NCBI GenBank assembly: GCA_030824575.1
Contig: JAVBXL010000220.1
Coordinates: 1-64,000, forward strand
Source of the DNA: a bacterium
Lineage (GTDB): Bacteria > Pseudomonadota > Alphaproteobacteria > Sphingomonadales > Sphingomonadaceae
Direction: 5' to 3'
Length of the DNA stretch: 64,000 bases
The notes under the pieces were generated by a model that saw nothing but the letters and a program-made list of their open reading frames with translations, did not search any database and had not been told where the DNA came from. Both the position numbers and the translations under genes were made by a program. Below are positions 26,395-35,607 of this stretch, piece after piece (position 1 is the stretch's first letter; each line of letters begins with the position of its first letter).

Positions 26395-27297
26395 TCACGC
26401 TGCCCGAAAGCCCGGCGGCAGGCGCAACTCGCGCGCGACCCCCAGCACCGCCTGCGCCAGCGGCCCCATCGGCGCACTGTCGGACACGATCACCCCGACC
26501 CGGCTGCCCTCGTCCGTCTGGGGCATGGCGTGGGTCCGCGCCCAACTCAGCCCGTCCAGCAAGGTCGCATGGCTGTCGGGAATGATCGAACAGAGGCGCC
26601 CCTGTTGCACCAGCCCCAGCAGCGCCACATAGCTGTCCGCCGTCACCAATGGCCGCAGCGCCAGCCCCCGCTCGGCCAGCCGCGCGTCGAGAATCCGCCG
26701 ATTCTGCATCCCCTGATGCAGCAGGCACAAAGGCAGCATGGCCAACCCCGCCCAGTCCAGCGGGTCGGGCACCGCCACGCCGCCCACCGCACTCACCAGC
26801 ATCGTCCGCTCGACATAGAGCGGCACCGACAGCGCATGGGCGGGCGGTTCGAAATCCAGATAGGTCAGCCCCGCATCCAGCTCGAACGCGGCCAGATCGC
26901 GCTCGATCTGCCGCGACGTCAGCGCCCGGATGGAGACGTTGAGGCCAGAGTGCCGGGCCTGCATCGCCGCGACCAGGCATCCGATGGCGGGCATCGCGGC
27001 GGGGATCGCGCCCAGCCGCAATTCCCCCTTCAGCGGCCCGCGCGCTGTCTCGGCCGCCTGCCCCAGCGCCTCGGCTGCCGCCACCAATTGCCGCGCCCAG
27101 GGCAATATCGCCTCCCCCTCCGCGGTCAGCCCGGCATATTTGCGATCACGCCGGATCAACCGCTTGCCCAATTGCGTCTCCAACGTGACGATCCCCGCAG
27201 ACAAGGTGGGTTGCGACACATTGCAATGCGCGGCGGCGCGGGCAAAATGGCCTTCGCGCTCCAGCGCCAGGAAATATTCGACAAGGCGGGTCTGCAT
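26395..27297 (-). CDS. LysR family regulator, probable activator of the fds operon
   Basis: The 300-residue product has an N-terminal winged helix-turn-helix (residues about 1-60, with LALEREGHFARAAAHCNVSQPTLSAGI as the recognition region) and a C-terminal effector-binding domain. It lies directly upstream of fdsG on the same strand and is divergent from mobA, which suggests control of formate dehydrogenase and cofactor maturation (FdsR-like). The short 46-base divergent spacer contains the dyad ATAGAGCATAGCTAT, a plausible operator. Confidence 0.85.
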   Translation of the reverse strand: MQTRLVEYFLALEREGHFARAAAHCNVSQPTLSAGIVTLETQLGKRLIRRDRKYAGLTAEGEAILPWARQLVAAAEALGQAAETARGPLKGELRLGAIPAAMPAIGCLVAAMQARHSGLNVSIRALTSRQIERDLAAFELDAGLTYLDFEPPAHALSVPLYVERTMLVSAVGGVAVPDPLDWAGLAMLPLCLLHQGMQNRRILDARLAERGLALRPLVTADSYVALLGLVQQGRLCSIIPDSHATLLDGLSWARTHAMPQTDEGSRVGVIVSDSAPMGPLAQAVLGVARELRLPPGFRAA

Positions 27298-27343
27298 ATC
27301 GCCACCTTATGCCTTATAGAGCATAGCTATCAAGGGAGCGGCT

Positions 27344-27865
27344 ATGGACGAAACAAGGATATTGGGAGCCGTGCTGGCCGGCGGCCGCGCCACGCGCTTT
27401 GGCAGCGATAAGGCGCTGGCCCGCATGGCCGACGGCCGCACCCTGATCGACCAAGCGATGACCGGCCTCGCCCCCCATGTGGCGGCGGTCGTCATCTGCG
27501 GGCGGGAAGGCGGACTATCCGATCGCCCGGCACCCCATATGGGACCACTGGGCGGATTGAACGCCGCGCTGCATCATGCGCTCTACCATGGCTTTGCCGG
27601 TGTGCTAACCACCGGTTGCGACATACCCTTCTACCCCGCCGCCCTGCCCGCCGCCCTGATCGGCGAAGGCGCGGCGATCCTCAAAGGCCAGCAACTGCTC
27701 GGCTGGTGGCCTGCCACGCTCGCATCCGAACTGGACGCCCATCTGGCGGAGGAGAATAGTCGGTCAATCTATGGCTGGATCGACCGCGTGCACGCGCGCG
27801 TGGTGGAGATGCCGGACCTGGTCCTCCCCAACATCAACCGGCCGGAGGATCTGGCGAGCCTATGA
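27344..27865 (+). CDS. mobA: Molybdenum cofactor guanylyltransferase
   Basis: MobA attaches GMP to molybdopterin to form the MGD cofactor used by FdsA and NasA. The 173-residue product has the nucleotide-binding start GAVLAGGRATRFGSDKAL, MGPLGGLNAAL, TTGCDIPFYP and NINRPEDL at the C-terminus. It is a little shorter than E. coli MobA but keeps the core motifs. It is divergent from the LysR regulator of the fds operon, which fits co-regulation. Confidence 0.93.
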   Translation: MDETRILGAVLAGGRATRFGSDKALARMADGRTLIDQAMTGLAPHVAAVVICGREGGLSDRPAPHMGPLGGLNAALHHALYHGFAGVLTTGCDIPFYPAALPAALIGEGAAILKGQQLLGWWPATLASELDAHLAEENSRSIYGWIDRVHARVVEMPDLVLPNINRPEDLASL

Positions 27866-27868
27866 CCC

Positions 27869-27892
27869 GTGTTCCCGCCTTCGCGGGAACAC
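27869..27892. terminator. Bidirectional hairpin between mobA and cobA
   Basis: A perfect ten-pair stem GTGTTCCCGC/GCGGGAACAC with the tetraloop CTTC lies right after the mobA stop and before the convergent cobA stop. It is related to the hairpin at 17053-17076. It probably serves as a two-sided terminator, although no long T-run is present. Confidence 0.6.
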
Positions 27893-27903
27893 CCACCATT
27901 ATT

Positions 27904-28686
27904 TCAGACCGTCAGCGCCTCACCCACCGCCATAGCCACACCCACCGGCGTCCCCGCCACCGCCTCGCCGATCAGCAGCAACGTCGGATCGTCATCGCTG
28001 ATGGTCTGCACCAGAAACGCCAGCGCCGACAACTTCCCCCTGATCAGCCGCTCGCTGGGCAGCGACACATTGACCGCCACCATCACCTGCGTTTCCGGGT
28101 CGCGCCCCGCCGCGATCAGCGACCGACCAATTTCGCCCGCCGCTGCACGCCCCATATAGATGCCCAGCGTCCCGCCCGGCCGCGCCAGCGCTTCCCAGTC
28201 CAGCTTCAATGGCTCGCCTGCCTTCAAATGCGCCGTCACCAAAGTCAGCCCTCGTGCCACCCCCCGCAGCGTCAGCGACGCGCTGCCGCTCGCCGCCGCC
28301 GCGCTGGCGGTGGTGATGCCGGGGCAAATATGGAAACGCACGCCTGCCGCGCCCAGATGCGCCATCTCCTCCGCCGACCGCCCGAACACCGACGGATCGC
28401 CGCCCTTCAACCGCACCACCCGCTGGCCCGTTTGCGCCGCCGCCAGTAACAGGTCGTTGATGCTGCCCTGCTGCCTGCTATGCTGGCCGGACCGCTTGCC
28501 CACGCTCACCCGTTCGATGCCATCGGGGATCAGGTCCAGCACCCCCGGTCCCACCAGCGCATCGTAAAACACGATGTCGGCCGCCGCGATCAGCTTCTCC
28601 GCCTTGCGGGTCAGCAGGTCGGGGTCGCCCGGCCCCGCACCGACCAGCCATACCTCGCCGGGCGAAATCATCTCATTCGGCTGCAT
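27904..28686 (-). CDS. cobA: Uroporphyrinogen-III C-methyltransferase
   Basis: The enzyme methylates uroporphyrinogen III twice to give precorrin-2, the branch point to siroheme. The 260-residue product carries EVWLVGAGPGDPDLLTRKAE, VGKRSGQHS, VRLKGGDPSVFGR and ICPGITTASAAAA, all diagnostic of SUMT. It overlaps the end of nasA by 14 bases and is the last gene of the nirBD-nasA operon. Siroheme for NirB is therefore its likely main purpose. The Met8-like gene at 47444 would finish the pathway. Confidence 0.94.
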   Translation of the reverse strand: MQPNEMISPGEVWLVGAGPGDPDLLTRKAEKLIAAADIVFYDALVGPGVLDLIPDGIERVSVGKRSGQHSRQQGSINDLLLAAAQTGQRVVRLKGGDPSVFGRSAEEMAHLGAAGVRFHICPGITTASAAAASGSASLTLRGVARGLTLVTAHLKAGEPLKLDWEALARPGGTLGIYMGRAAAGEIGRSLIAAGRDPETQVMVAVNVSLPSERLIRGKLSALAFLVQTISDDDPTLLLIGEAVAGTPVGVAMAVGEALTV

Positions 28687-31282
28687 GAAGCGTCTCCTGA
28701 CGAGTCTCTTTCAAAAGATTGGCGAGCGCGGGCCGGCACGATCCGCAATTGGTCCCCGCGCCGATCGCCTTGCCGATGGCCGGCACATCGACCAACTGCT
28801 GCTGGCGGATCGCCGCGACGATCTGGTTCAGGCCGATGTCGAAACAGACGCACACCACCGCCCCCTTGTCCGGCTGGCTGCCCGGTCCGCGCGCGGCCAA
28901 CACCGATGCGCCCACCCCCTCGACCGACAACTGGGCGATCAGCCAGTCGCGCGACGGCAGCAGGCCAGTGCGGGTGACGAACAACACGCCCGCCAGCTTG
29001 CCCTCGCGGATGATCGCCACCCGCCGCGTGCCGCGCGTCTGGTCGATCGCCTCGACCCGCTCGCCCCTGGGCAGGCACGCTTCCAGCCGCGCGGCATCGC
29101 CAGTGCCCGCCACTTCATACAGCGCGCCGCCTGGTACGCTGATCTTCGTCGCCCAAAGGCAAGGCAGGTTCATCGGCTCCTGCCCCCGCAGGATCAGGAA
29201 ACCTTTCCATTCGGTCGCGACCCGCTCGACGCTGGCCGGGGTCGATTTGAAGCCCGGCTGGCCCGAATGGGGATCGACCAGCGGCCGGGGCAGCAGGCCA
29301 GTGCGCCCGCCGCTCGATACCTGATCGGTCCAATGGATCGGCGTAAAAATCTCGCCGACCCGCTGCCCGTCGCTCAGCATCACGCGGAACAGGCTGCTCC
29401 CCTGTGCCGTCTGCACCCGCGCCAGATCGCGATCGCGTATGCCCAGCGACGCCGAGTCGCGCGGATGGATCTCGACCAGCGGCTCCTCGCGATGCCGCGC
29501 CAGCTTGGGCGACAGGCCGGTGCGCGTCATCGTATGCCACTGGTCGCGATAACGGCCGGTGTTGAGCGTCATCGGCCAGTCCTTGAGGGGCGCCTGCACC
29601 TCCATCTGTTTCGTCAGCACCAGCCGCGCCTTGCCGTCGGGTGTCGGGAAACGCCCGTCGGCAAAGGGCGTGTCGCCCCAGCGGAACGGCGCCATCGCCT
29701 CATAGGCGTCATTGCCGATCGTCGCATGGCGACGCAGGTTCAGCAGCCGCGCGCCGTCATTCTGGTAAGCGGTCAACCGCGCATGTTCGCGCCAGATGTC
29801 GGCGGACCGGTCATAGGCGAAGGCATTGCGCCACCCCATGCGCCGGGCGACTTCGGTAATGATCCACCAGTCCGGCTTCGCCTCGCCCGGCAGCGCCAGG
29901 AAAGGCCGCTGGCGGCTGATCGTGCGGTCGCTGTTGGTGACGGTCCCGTCCTTTTCGCCCCATCCGGCGGCGGGCAGGCGGACGTCGGCATGGACGCTGG
30001 TGTCGGTGTCGGCGATCACGTCCGACACCACGACGAAGGGGCAGGCCTCCAGCGCATCGCGCACGCGCCCCGCATCGGGCAGCGACACGGCGGGATTGGT
30101 CGCCATCACCCACAGCGCCTTGATCCGGCCTTCGCCGATGGCGCGGAACAGGTCCACGGCTTTCAGCCCCGGCTTCGTCGCCATCGTCGGCGCGGCCCAG
30201 AATCGGCCAACGCGCGCGACATTTTCGGGCGCGAAATCCATATGCGCAGCCAGCGTCGACGCCAGCCCGCCGACCTCGCGCCCGCCCATGGCGTTGGGCT
30301 GGCCGGTGATCGAAAAGGGCGCCGCACCCGGCTTGCCAATGCGGCCGGTGGCCAGATGGACGTTGATGATCGCATTGACCTGATCGGTCCCGCGGATCGA
30401 CTGGTTGATGCCCTGGCTGAACAGCGTGACGGTGCGCGGCGTCGCGGCGAACAGCCGGAAGAACTGCTCCAGCAGCGCGGGCGCAATGTCGCAGGTCTTG
30501 GCCGTCGTCCACAAGTCATGGCCAGTGCCGATATGTGCCCAAAAGCCGTCCGGCGCGCGCACGCTGTCGCCCAGAAACGCCGGATCGGTCATCCCCTCGG
30601 CCGCACACCAGGCGAGCAGGCCGTTCATCAGGGCGACGTCCGTGCCGGGCTTCACCGCCAGATGCAGGTCCGCGTCCTCGCAGGTTTCGGTACGCCGCGG
30701 GTCGATGACGACCAGCTTCGTGCCGCGCGCGGCGCGCGCTGCCTGGATGCGCTGATAGACGATCGGGTGGCACCAGGCGGTGTTGGACCCGACCAGCACG
30801 ACCAGATCGGCCTCGTCCAGATCGTCATAGCTTGCCGGCACGATGTCTTCGCCAAAAGCGCGCATATGTCCCGCCACCGCGCTCGACATGCACAGGCGGC
30901 TATTGGTGTCGATATTGGCCGAACCGATGAAGCCCTTCATCAGCTTGTTGGCGACATAATAATCCTCGGTCAGCAACTGGCCGGAGACATAGAAGGCCAC
31001 GCTGTCCGGCCCATGCCGCTCGATCGTCTCGCGAAACTTCTTCGCGACCAGGTCCAGCGCCTTGTCCCAACTCGCCCGCTTGCTGCCCACCATCGGATGC
31101 AGCAGGCGCCCGGTCAGCCCCACCGTCTCGCCCAGATGCGTGCCCTTGGAACAGAGCCGCCCGGCATTGGCCGGATGCGCCTCATCCCCCTTGATGACGA
31201 CCGATCGCGGCCCGGTCGGCGTGGCCGATATGCCGCAGCCGACACCGCAATAGGCGCAGGTGGTGCGGATCGGCTCCGCCAT
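28673..31282 (-). CDS. nasA: Assimilatory nitrate reductase, molybdenum catalytic subunit
   Basis: NasA reduces nitrate to nitrite in the cytoplasm. The 869-residue product starts with a [4Fe-4S] motif (CAYCGVGC) and contains the molybdopterin oxidoreductase and dinucleotide-binding domains. The probable Mo-ligand Cys lies in SRLCMSSAVAGH (codon near 30892, residue about 131). A C-terminal BFD-like [2Fe-2S] domain (CVCFDIGLNQ and CGSCRPAL) should receive electrons. It overlaps the nirD stop by one base (TGATG). The start MAEPIRTTC is the family norm. Confidence 0.95.
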   Translation of the reverse strand: MAEPIRTTCAYCGVGCGISATPTGPRSVVIKGDEAHPANAGRLCSKGTHLGETVGLTGRLLHPMVGSKRASWDKALDLVAKKFRETIERHGPDSVAFYVSGQLLTEDYYVANKLMKGFIGSANIDTNSRLCMSSAVAGHMRAFGEDIVPASYDDLDEADLVVLVGSNTAWCHPIVYQRIQAARAARGTKLVVIDPRRTETCEDADLHLAVKPGTDVALMNGLLAWCAAEGMTDPAFLGDSVRAPDGFWAHIGTGHDLWTTAKTCDIAPALLEQFFRLFAATPRTVTLFSQGINQSIRGTDQVNAIINVHLATGRIGKPGAAPFSITGQPNAMGGREVGGLASTLAAHMDFAPENVARVGRFWAAPTMATKPGLKAVDLFRAIGEGRIKALWVMATNPAVSLPDAGRVRDALEACPFVVVSDVIADTDTSVHADVRLPAAGWGEKDGTVTNSDRTISRQRPFLALPGEAKPDWWIITEVARRMGWRNAFAYDRSADIWREHARLTAYQNDGARLLNLRRHATIGNDAYEAMAPFRWGDTPFADGRFPTPDGKARLVLTKQMEVQAPLKDWPMTLNTGRYRDQWHTMTRTGLSPKLARHREEPLVEIHPRDSASLGIRDRDLARVQTAQGSSLFRVMLSDGQRVGEIFTPIHWTDQVSSGGRTGLLPRPLVDPHSGQPGFKSTPASVERVATEWKGFLILRGQEPMNLPCLWATKISVPGGALYEVAGTGDAARLEACLPRGERVEAIDQTRGTRRVAIIREGKLAGVLFVTRTGLLPSRDWLIAQLSVEGVGASVLAARGPGSQPDKGAVVCVCFDIGLNQIVAAIRQQQLVDVPAIGKAIGAGTNCGSCRPALANLLKETRQETLHAAE

Positions 31283-31617
31283 CAGGCCGCCGCCTGCATC
31301 GCGACCGGCCGCGCGATCCAAATCCGTCCGCTTTCATGCCTGACCGCGATTGTCGGCGTGCACCCCTCGTCCGCGCCCTGCGCCGCGCCGGTCTTCAGCG
31401 CGATGTTCCAGTTATGCAGCGGACAGGCGACGCTATGGCCATGCACGATACCCTGGCTCAGCGGGCCTTTCTTGTGCGGACATTCATTGACCAGCGCAAA
31501 GACCTGATCGTCGCCGGTGCGGAACACCGCGATTTCCTTCTCACCGCCGATCCGTACCGTCCGCGCGCCGCGCTGGGGAATGTCGGCCAGCGTGCCGATG
31601 TCGATCCAATCCGTCAT
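31282..31617 (-). CDS. nirD: Nitrite reductase small subunit
   Basis: The 111-residue product is a Rieske-like NirD protein, with FALVNECPHKKGPLSQGIVHG and CPLHNWNIALKTG. NirD supports the NADH-dependent nitrite reductase NirB. It starts with ATG at 31617 after a GGAG motif; an in-frame GTG at 31626 would overlap nirB but places the ribosome binding site badly. It sits between nirB and nasA with spacings of five bases and minus one base. Confidence 0.93.
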   Translation of the reverse strand: MTDWIDIGTLADIPQRGARTVRIGGEKEIAVFRTGDDQVFALVNECPHKKGPLSQGIVHGHSVACPLHNWNIALKTGAAQGADEGCTPTIAVRHESGRIWIARPVAMQAAA

Positions 31618-31622
31618 ATGAT

Positions 31623-34142
31623 TCACTCCGCCGCGATGGAGATGGGGTCGAGATGCTGGTGCAGGTCGCTATTGGCGCCCGCGGCGCGCTGCGCCCACGG
31701 GTCGTCCTGCATGAACTGCTGCGAAAACAGGAACCGCGCCCGCAGCGCCTCGCGCCCGGCATCATCCTCCACGATGCGCTTCTTCACATACTCCACGCCG
31801 ACCCGCTCGATCCACGGCGCGGTCCGCTCCAGATAGCGGGCCTCCTCGCGGTAAAGCTGGGTGAAGGCGGCGCAGTAATCCAGCGCCTCCTGCTCTGTTC
31901 CGACCTTGCACAAGAAGTCGGTGACGCGCACATGGATACCGCCATTGCCGCCCACATGCAGCTCATAGCCGCTGTCCACGCACACGATCCCAAAATCCTT
32001 GATCGTCGCCTCCGCGCAATTGCGGGGGCAACCTGACACCGCGATCTTGAACTTGTGCGGCATCCACGACCCCCAGGTCATCCGCTCGGTCTTGACGCCA
32101 AGGCCGGTCGAATCCTGCGTGCCAAAGCGGCACCATTCGCTCCCGACGCAGGTCTTCACCGTCCGCAGCGACTTGCCATAGGCATGGCCCGACACCATCC
32201 CCGCCGCGTTCAGGTCCGCCCATACGGCGGGCAAATCTTCCTTCTTGATCCCGAATATGTCGAGCCGCTGCCCGCCGGTGACCTTCACCATCGGGGCGTC
32301 ATATTTCTCGACCACGTCGGCGATCGCACGCAATTCGCGGGGGTTGGTCAGGCCACCCCACATGCGCGGCACCACCGAATAGGTGCCATCCTTCTGGATA
32401 TTGGCGTGCATCCGCTCATTGACGAAGCGGCTCTGCTGATCATCGACATAAACGCCCGGCAGCGCGCAGAGCAGATAATAGTTGAGCGCAGGACGGCACG
32501 AAGAACAGCCGTCGGGCGTCGACCAGTGCAGCTTCTGCATCACTTCGGGGATCGACCGCATATCCTGCGCCACGATCTCGCGTCGCACATCGTCATGGCC
32601 GAAACTGGTGCATTTGCACATCGTCTTGGGACCGGACTGGACCTCGTCACCCAGCACCACGGCCAGAAGATTTTCCACCAGCCCGGTGCAGGACCCGCAG
32701 CTCGCCGACGCCTTGCACCCCGTCCGCACCGCGTCCAGGCTGCACGCGCCCTTTTCAATGCAGGCGACGACCTGGCCCTTGGAAACGCCGTTGCAGCCGC
32801 AAATCTCGGCATCGTCCGAGAGCGCCGCAACGGCCGACTTAGGGTCCAGCGCGCCCCCTCCCTGGGCGAAAGCCTGGCCGAAGATCAGCAGGTCGCGCAT
32901 CTCGGCGACATTTTCGCCGCGCTTCAGCAGGTCGAAATACCAGCCGCCATCGGCGGTATCGCCATAAAGGACCGCGCCGATGACGCGATCATCCTTCACC
33001 ACGACCCGCTTGTATACGCCGCGCGATGCATCGCGCAGGACGATATCCTCGCACCCCTCGCCGCCCGAAAAATCACCGGCGGAGAAGACGTCCAGCCCCG
33101 CGACCTTCAGCTTGGTGGAGGTCACCGACCCCTTATAGCCTGTATGCTGGTCGGTCAGCCCGTCGGCCAGGCTACGGCACATGTCCCACAGCGGCGCGAC
33201 CAGGCCATAGACATTGCCGTCATGTTCGACACATTCGCCGACCGCCAGCACGTCCGCGTCGCTGGTGACCATATGGTCGTCCACCTGTATCCCGCGATTG
33301 ACCGCCAGCCCCGCTTCGCGCGCCAGTGCGGTCGAAGGACGGATGCCCACCGCCATGACGACCAGGCTGGCCGGAATGTGGCGACCATCCTTCAACCGGA
33401 CGCCCTCGACCTTGCCCTCGCCGTATATTTCGGCTGTGTTCGCCCCGGTCAGTATCGTCTGGCCCCGCCCTTCCAGCGCGCTCTTGAGCAGCCAGCCGGC
33501 CGCTTCATCGAGCTGCCGCTCCATCAGCGTGTCCATCAGGTGGATGACCGTCACCTTCATGCCGCGCAGCGTCAGGCCATGCGCCGCCTCCAGCCCCAGC
33601 AGCCCGCCGCCGATCACGACTGCATCGCCACCCTTCCCGGCGGCTTCGACCATCGTGTCGACATCCTTCATGTCGCGGAAGCTGATGACGCCCGGCAGAT
33701 CCTTGCCCGGCACCGGAATGATGAACGGATCGGAACCGGTCGCGATCAGCAGCTTGTCATAATGGACCGTCCGGCCGCTCTGCGCGGTCACGCTCTTGGC
33801 CGCCCGGTCGATCGCCGTCACCGGATCGCCCGCGATCAGCGCGATGCCATTATCATCATACCAGGCCCGGTCGTTGATGACGATCTGCTCGAACGTCTTT
33901 TCGCCCGCCAGCACCGGCGAGAGCATGATCCGGTTATAATTCACATAAGGCTCTGCGCCGAAGATGGTGACACGGTAGCGCGTCCCGTCCCGCGCCAGCA
34001 GTTCCTCGACCGCGCGGCACCCGGCCATGCCGTTGCCCACCACGACCAGATGTTCGCGCACATCGTCCATCGGCACGAGCAACTGGTCCTCGCTGCCCGC
34101 CACCGGCCCCGTTCCGGCCTGCGTCTCGATCTGAAATTCCAT
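31623..34142 (-). CDS. nirB: NADH-dependent assimilatory nitrite reductase large subunit
   Basis: NirB reduces nitrite to ammonium with NADH. The 839-residue product has an N-terminal FAD/NAD domain (VVVGNGMAGCR near residue 33), a BFD-like [2Fe-2S] domain (CGCNGVSKGQ and CGSCTGLVENLL), and a C-terminal siroheme/[4Fe-4S] domain with CVGSEWC and CPRNC. The ATG at 34142 follows GGAG. The in-frame ATG at 34175 lies inside the leader terminator hairpin and is rejected. Expression should depend on read-through of that terminator. Confidence 0.95.
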   Translation of the reverse strand: MEFQIETQAGTGPVAGSEDQLLVPMDDVREHLVVVGNGMAGCRAVEELLARDGTRYRVTIFGAEPYVNYNRIMLSPVLAGEKTFEQIVINDRAWYDDNGIALIAGDPVTAIDRAAKSVTAQSGRTVHYDKLLIATGSDPFIIPVPGKDLPGVISFRDMKDVDTMVEAAGKGGDAVVIGGGLLGLEAAHGLTLRGMKVTVIHLMDTLMERQLDEAAGWLLKSALEGRGQTILTGANTAEIYGEGKVEGVRLKDGRHIPASLVVMAVGIRPSTALAREAGLAVNRGIQVDDHMVTSDADVLAVGECVEHDGNVYGLVAPLWDMCRSLADGLTDQHTGYKGSVTSTKLKVAGLDVFSAGDFSGGEGCEDIVLRDASRGVYKRVVVKDDRVIGAVLYGDTADGGWYFDLLKRGENVAEMRDLLIFGQAFAQGGGALDPKSAVAALSDDAEICGCNGVSKGQVVACIEKGACSLDAVRTGCKASASCGSCTGLVENLLAVVLGDEVQSGPKTMCKCTSFGHDDVRREIVAQDMRSIPEVMQKLHWSTPDGCSSCRPALNYYLLCALPGVYVDDQQSRFVNERMHANIQKDGTYSVVPRMWGGLTNPRELRAIADVVEKYDAPMVKVTGGQRLDIFGIKKEDLPAVWADLNAAGMVSGHAYGKSLRTVKTCVGSEWCRFGTQDSTGLGVKTERMTWGSWMPHKFKIAVSGCPRNCAEATIKDFGIVCVDSGYELHVGGNGGIHVRVTDFLCKVGTEQEALDYCAAFTQLYREEARYLERTAPWIERVGVEYVKKRIVEDDAGREALRARFLFSQQFMQDDPWAQRAAGANSDLHQHLDPISIAAE

Positions 34143-34161
34143 CCCCGTCGCTCCAGAAACC

Positions 34162-34216
34162 AAAAAAGCCGCCATCCTGACCTCCGGTGAGAACCGAAAG
34201 TCAGGATGGCGGCTTT
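34162..34216 (-). terminator. Attenuator in the nirB leader
   Basis: On the minus strand a 17-pair perfect stem (arms at 34200-34216 and 34165-34181) ends in a run of T just before the nirB ribosome binding site. It is a textbook intrinsic terminator. Its loop contains CGGTTC, the same sequence as the 5' arm of the upstream hexaloop hairpin, so alternative pairing is possible. Confidence 0.9.
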
Positions 34217-34235
34217 GCCATCATATGCGCCTTGC

Positions 34236-34286
34236 CGGTTCTACCCTGAACCGCCGCGGCTATGTGAGAAGGACATCCTTGTCCCT
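34236..34286 (-). promoter_or_regulatory. Tandem hexaloop hairpins (ANTAR target) upstream of nirB
   Basis: Two hairpins with six-base loops lie before the terminator on the minus strand: the first at 34269-34286 (AGGGAC, loop AAGGAT, GTCCTT) and the second at 34236-34253 (CGGTTC, loop AGGGTA, GAACCG). Both loops have A at position 1 and G at position 4, as described for RNA targets of ANTAR antiterminators. NasT, encoded at 38505-39086, is the likely partner. Confidence 0.88.
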
Positions 34287-34347
34287 TGCAGTGCAGCATA
34301 TGGGGAATCGCTCGACCACTCAAGCGATTCCTCTCATGCGATTTCAA

Positions 34348-35568
34348 TCAGATGGCCCAATCGGCCTGCAACCACAGCTTGTCAGTGTCCGTCGCCATCG
34401 CCTTGGCCTCATAATGGGCATAGCGCACCGACAGGGCGGTCTTCTTCACCTTGGCAGATGCAATGAGGTTCCACTCATTGCCATAATGCAGGTTCAGCCG
34501 GTCGCTATCGAACCGGTGCCACGTCGCCGCCAGCGCCACGCCCGTCATCGGCCCCAGTTGCTTCCAGCCATAGCCACCCCCGACATACAGGTCGCGCACG
34601 CCATTGGCCGGCGTGACCAGAAACTTGTCGGCCCAGCCCTGAAACTTGAAGTTGGTGCCCAGCGGCGTCTGGAAACTGGTCAAAGCCGCCCCGCTGCTGG
34701 CGCCCAGCACTTCATAGCCCGCGTTCAGCTTCCACCCCCGCACGTCCAGTGTGGCATCCGCCAGCCAGTAATCCGCGCTGTAATTATTGGGATTGCGATG
34801 ATGGTCGGACTGCCGCGCATAGCTGAACTGGTAGCTGATCTTGGCGACCTTGGAGAGCGGCCGCCCTCCCGCCAGCCGCACGCCATAGGTCTGGCTGGAC
34901 ATGCGAAACCCCTGCATCGCCGCCTCGTCCTGATCCACCATATAGCCAAAGCCGGTCAGCGTGCCGACGGGCGTAACATAGGACAGGTTGGCCAGGATAT
35001 TGTCGCCGCTCACCGCCTGCTGCCGCGCGCCCTTGCCCTGGAAACCCCAGATCGTCCGCACGCTCCAGGCGTAGCTTACGTCCAGCTTCAGCCCCTTGGC
35101 CGGCGTCACTTCGGCCCGCACAGCGTCGAACGTCTGCGCGTTGTCGCGAAAGGCGACATTGCCCACAAACCGTTCGTCATCCAGCACGATCTTCTGCCGC
35201 CCGCCGGTCAGCGTCACCGCCTTGGTCTTATATTGCAGCTGCGCGATATAGAGCGCGATATTCTCTGGATCAGCCACGATCGGCCGGGTCGCCGCGCCAT
35301 TCACCCCGTCATAATAGCGGTCGATGACGGCCAGCGTCCCCTGGCCCACCACGCTCGCTGACAGCGCGCCGCTGGTGGCCACCAGCCCGGCGCGGGCGCG
35401 AACGGTCAGGGCGTCGGCTTGCTTGGCGAGGCCGTCCTGATCGACATGCTCATAACGCAACCGCGCTTCGGCGACGGGCTTGAGCGTAAATTCCTGGGCA
35501 CGGACCGGCGCGGACATGGCCGTCCCTGCGACGGCCAGTACGGCCGCCGATATGATAATATTTTTCAT
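34348..35568 (-). CDS. Outer membrane porin, alginate-export/channel type
   Basis: The 406-residue product has a signal peptide (cleavage near PVRAQE) and a barrel that ends QADWAI. Segments such as FTLKPVAEARLRYEHVDQDGLAKQ and YDGVNGA resemble the alginate-export-like porin family that is common in sphingomonads. It lies between narK and nirB on the same strand, so a role in letting nitrate or nitrite cross the outer membrane is plausible. The name reflects fold similarity only; alginate export is unlikely here. Confidence 0.75.
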   Translation of the reverse strand: MKNIIISAAVLAVAGTAMSAPVRAQEFTLKPVAEARLRYEHVDQDGLAKQADALTVRARAGLVATSGALSASVVGQGTLAVIDRYYDGVNGAATRPIVADPENIALYIAQLQYKTKAVTLTGGRQKIVLDDERFVGNVAFRDNAQTFDAVRAEVTPAKGLKLDVSYAWSVRTIWGFQGKGARQQAVSGDNILANLSYVTPVGTLTGFGYMVDQDEAAMQGFRMSSQTYGVRLAGGRPLSKVAKISYQFSYARQSDHHRNPNNYSADYWLADATLDVRGWKLNAGYEVLGASSGAALTSFQTPLGTNFKFQGWADKFLVTPANGVRDLYVGGGYGWKQLGPMTGVALAATWHRFDSDRLNLHYGNEWNLIASAKVKKTALSVRYAHYEAKAMATDTDKLWLQADWAI

Positions 35569-35607
35569 GGGAAATCGTCCCCCCTCGGACGAAGATTCGG
35601 ATACAAT

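Noticed and set aside
28574-31507. 977-codon open frame opposite nasA
   Set aside because: It is the antisense shadow of nasA in a GC-rich genome. Its translation is rich in Arg, His, Gln and Pro and shows no family motifs.
34143-34175. Upstream ATG at 34175 as nirB start
   Set aside because: It lies inside the terminator hairpin and lacks a ribosome binding site, whereas 34142 has GGAG at good distance.
32055-34190. 711-codon open frame opposite nirB
   Set aside because: Antisense shadow; nirB motifs on the other strand are unambiguous, and this frame would also run across the nirB attenuator.
34348-35568. Alginate export protein
   Set aside because: Barrel similarity only; the gene is embedded in the nitrate locus and no alginate genes are present.
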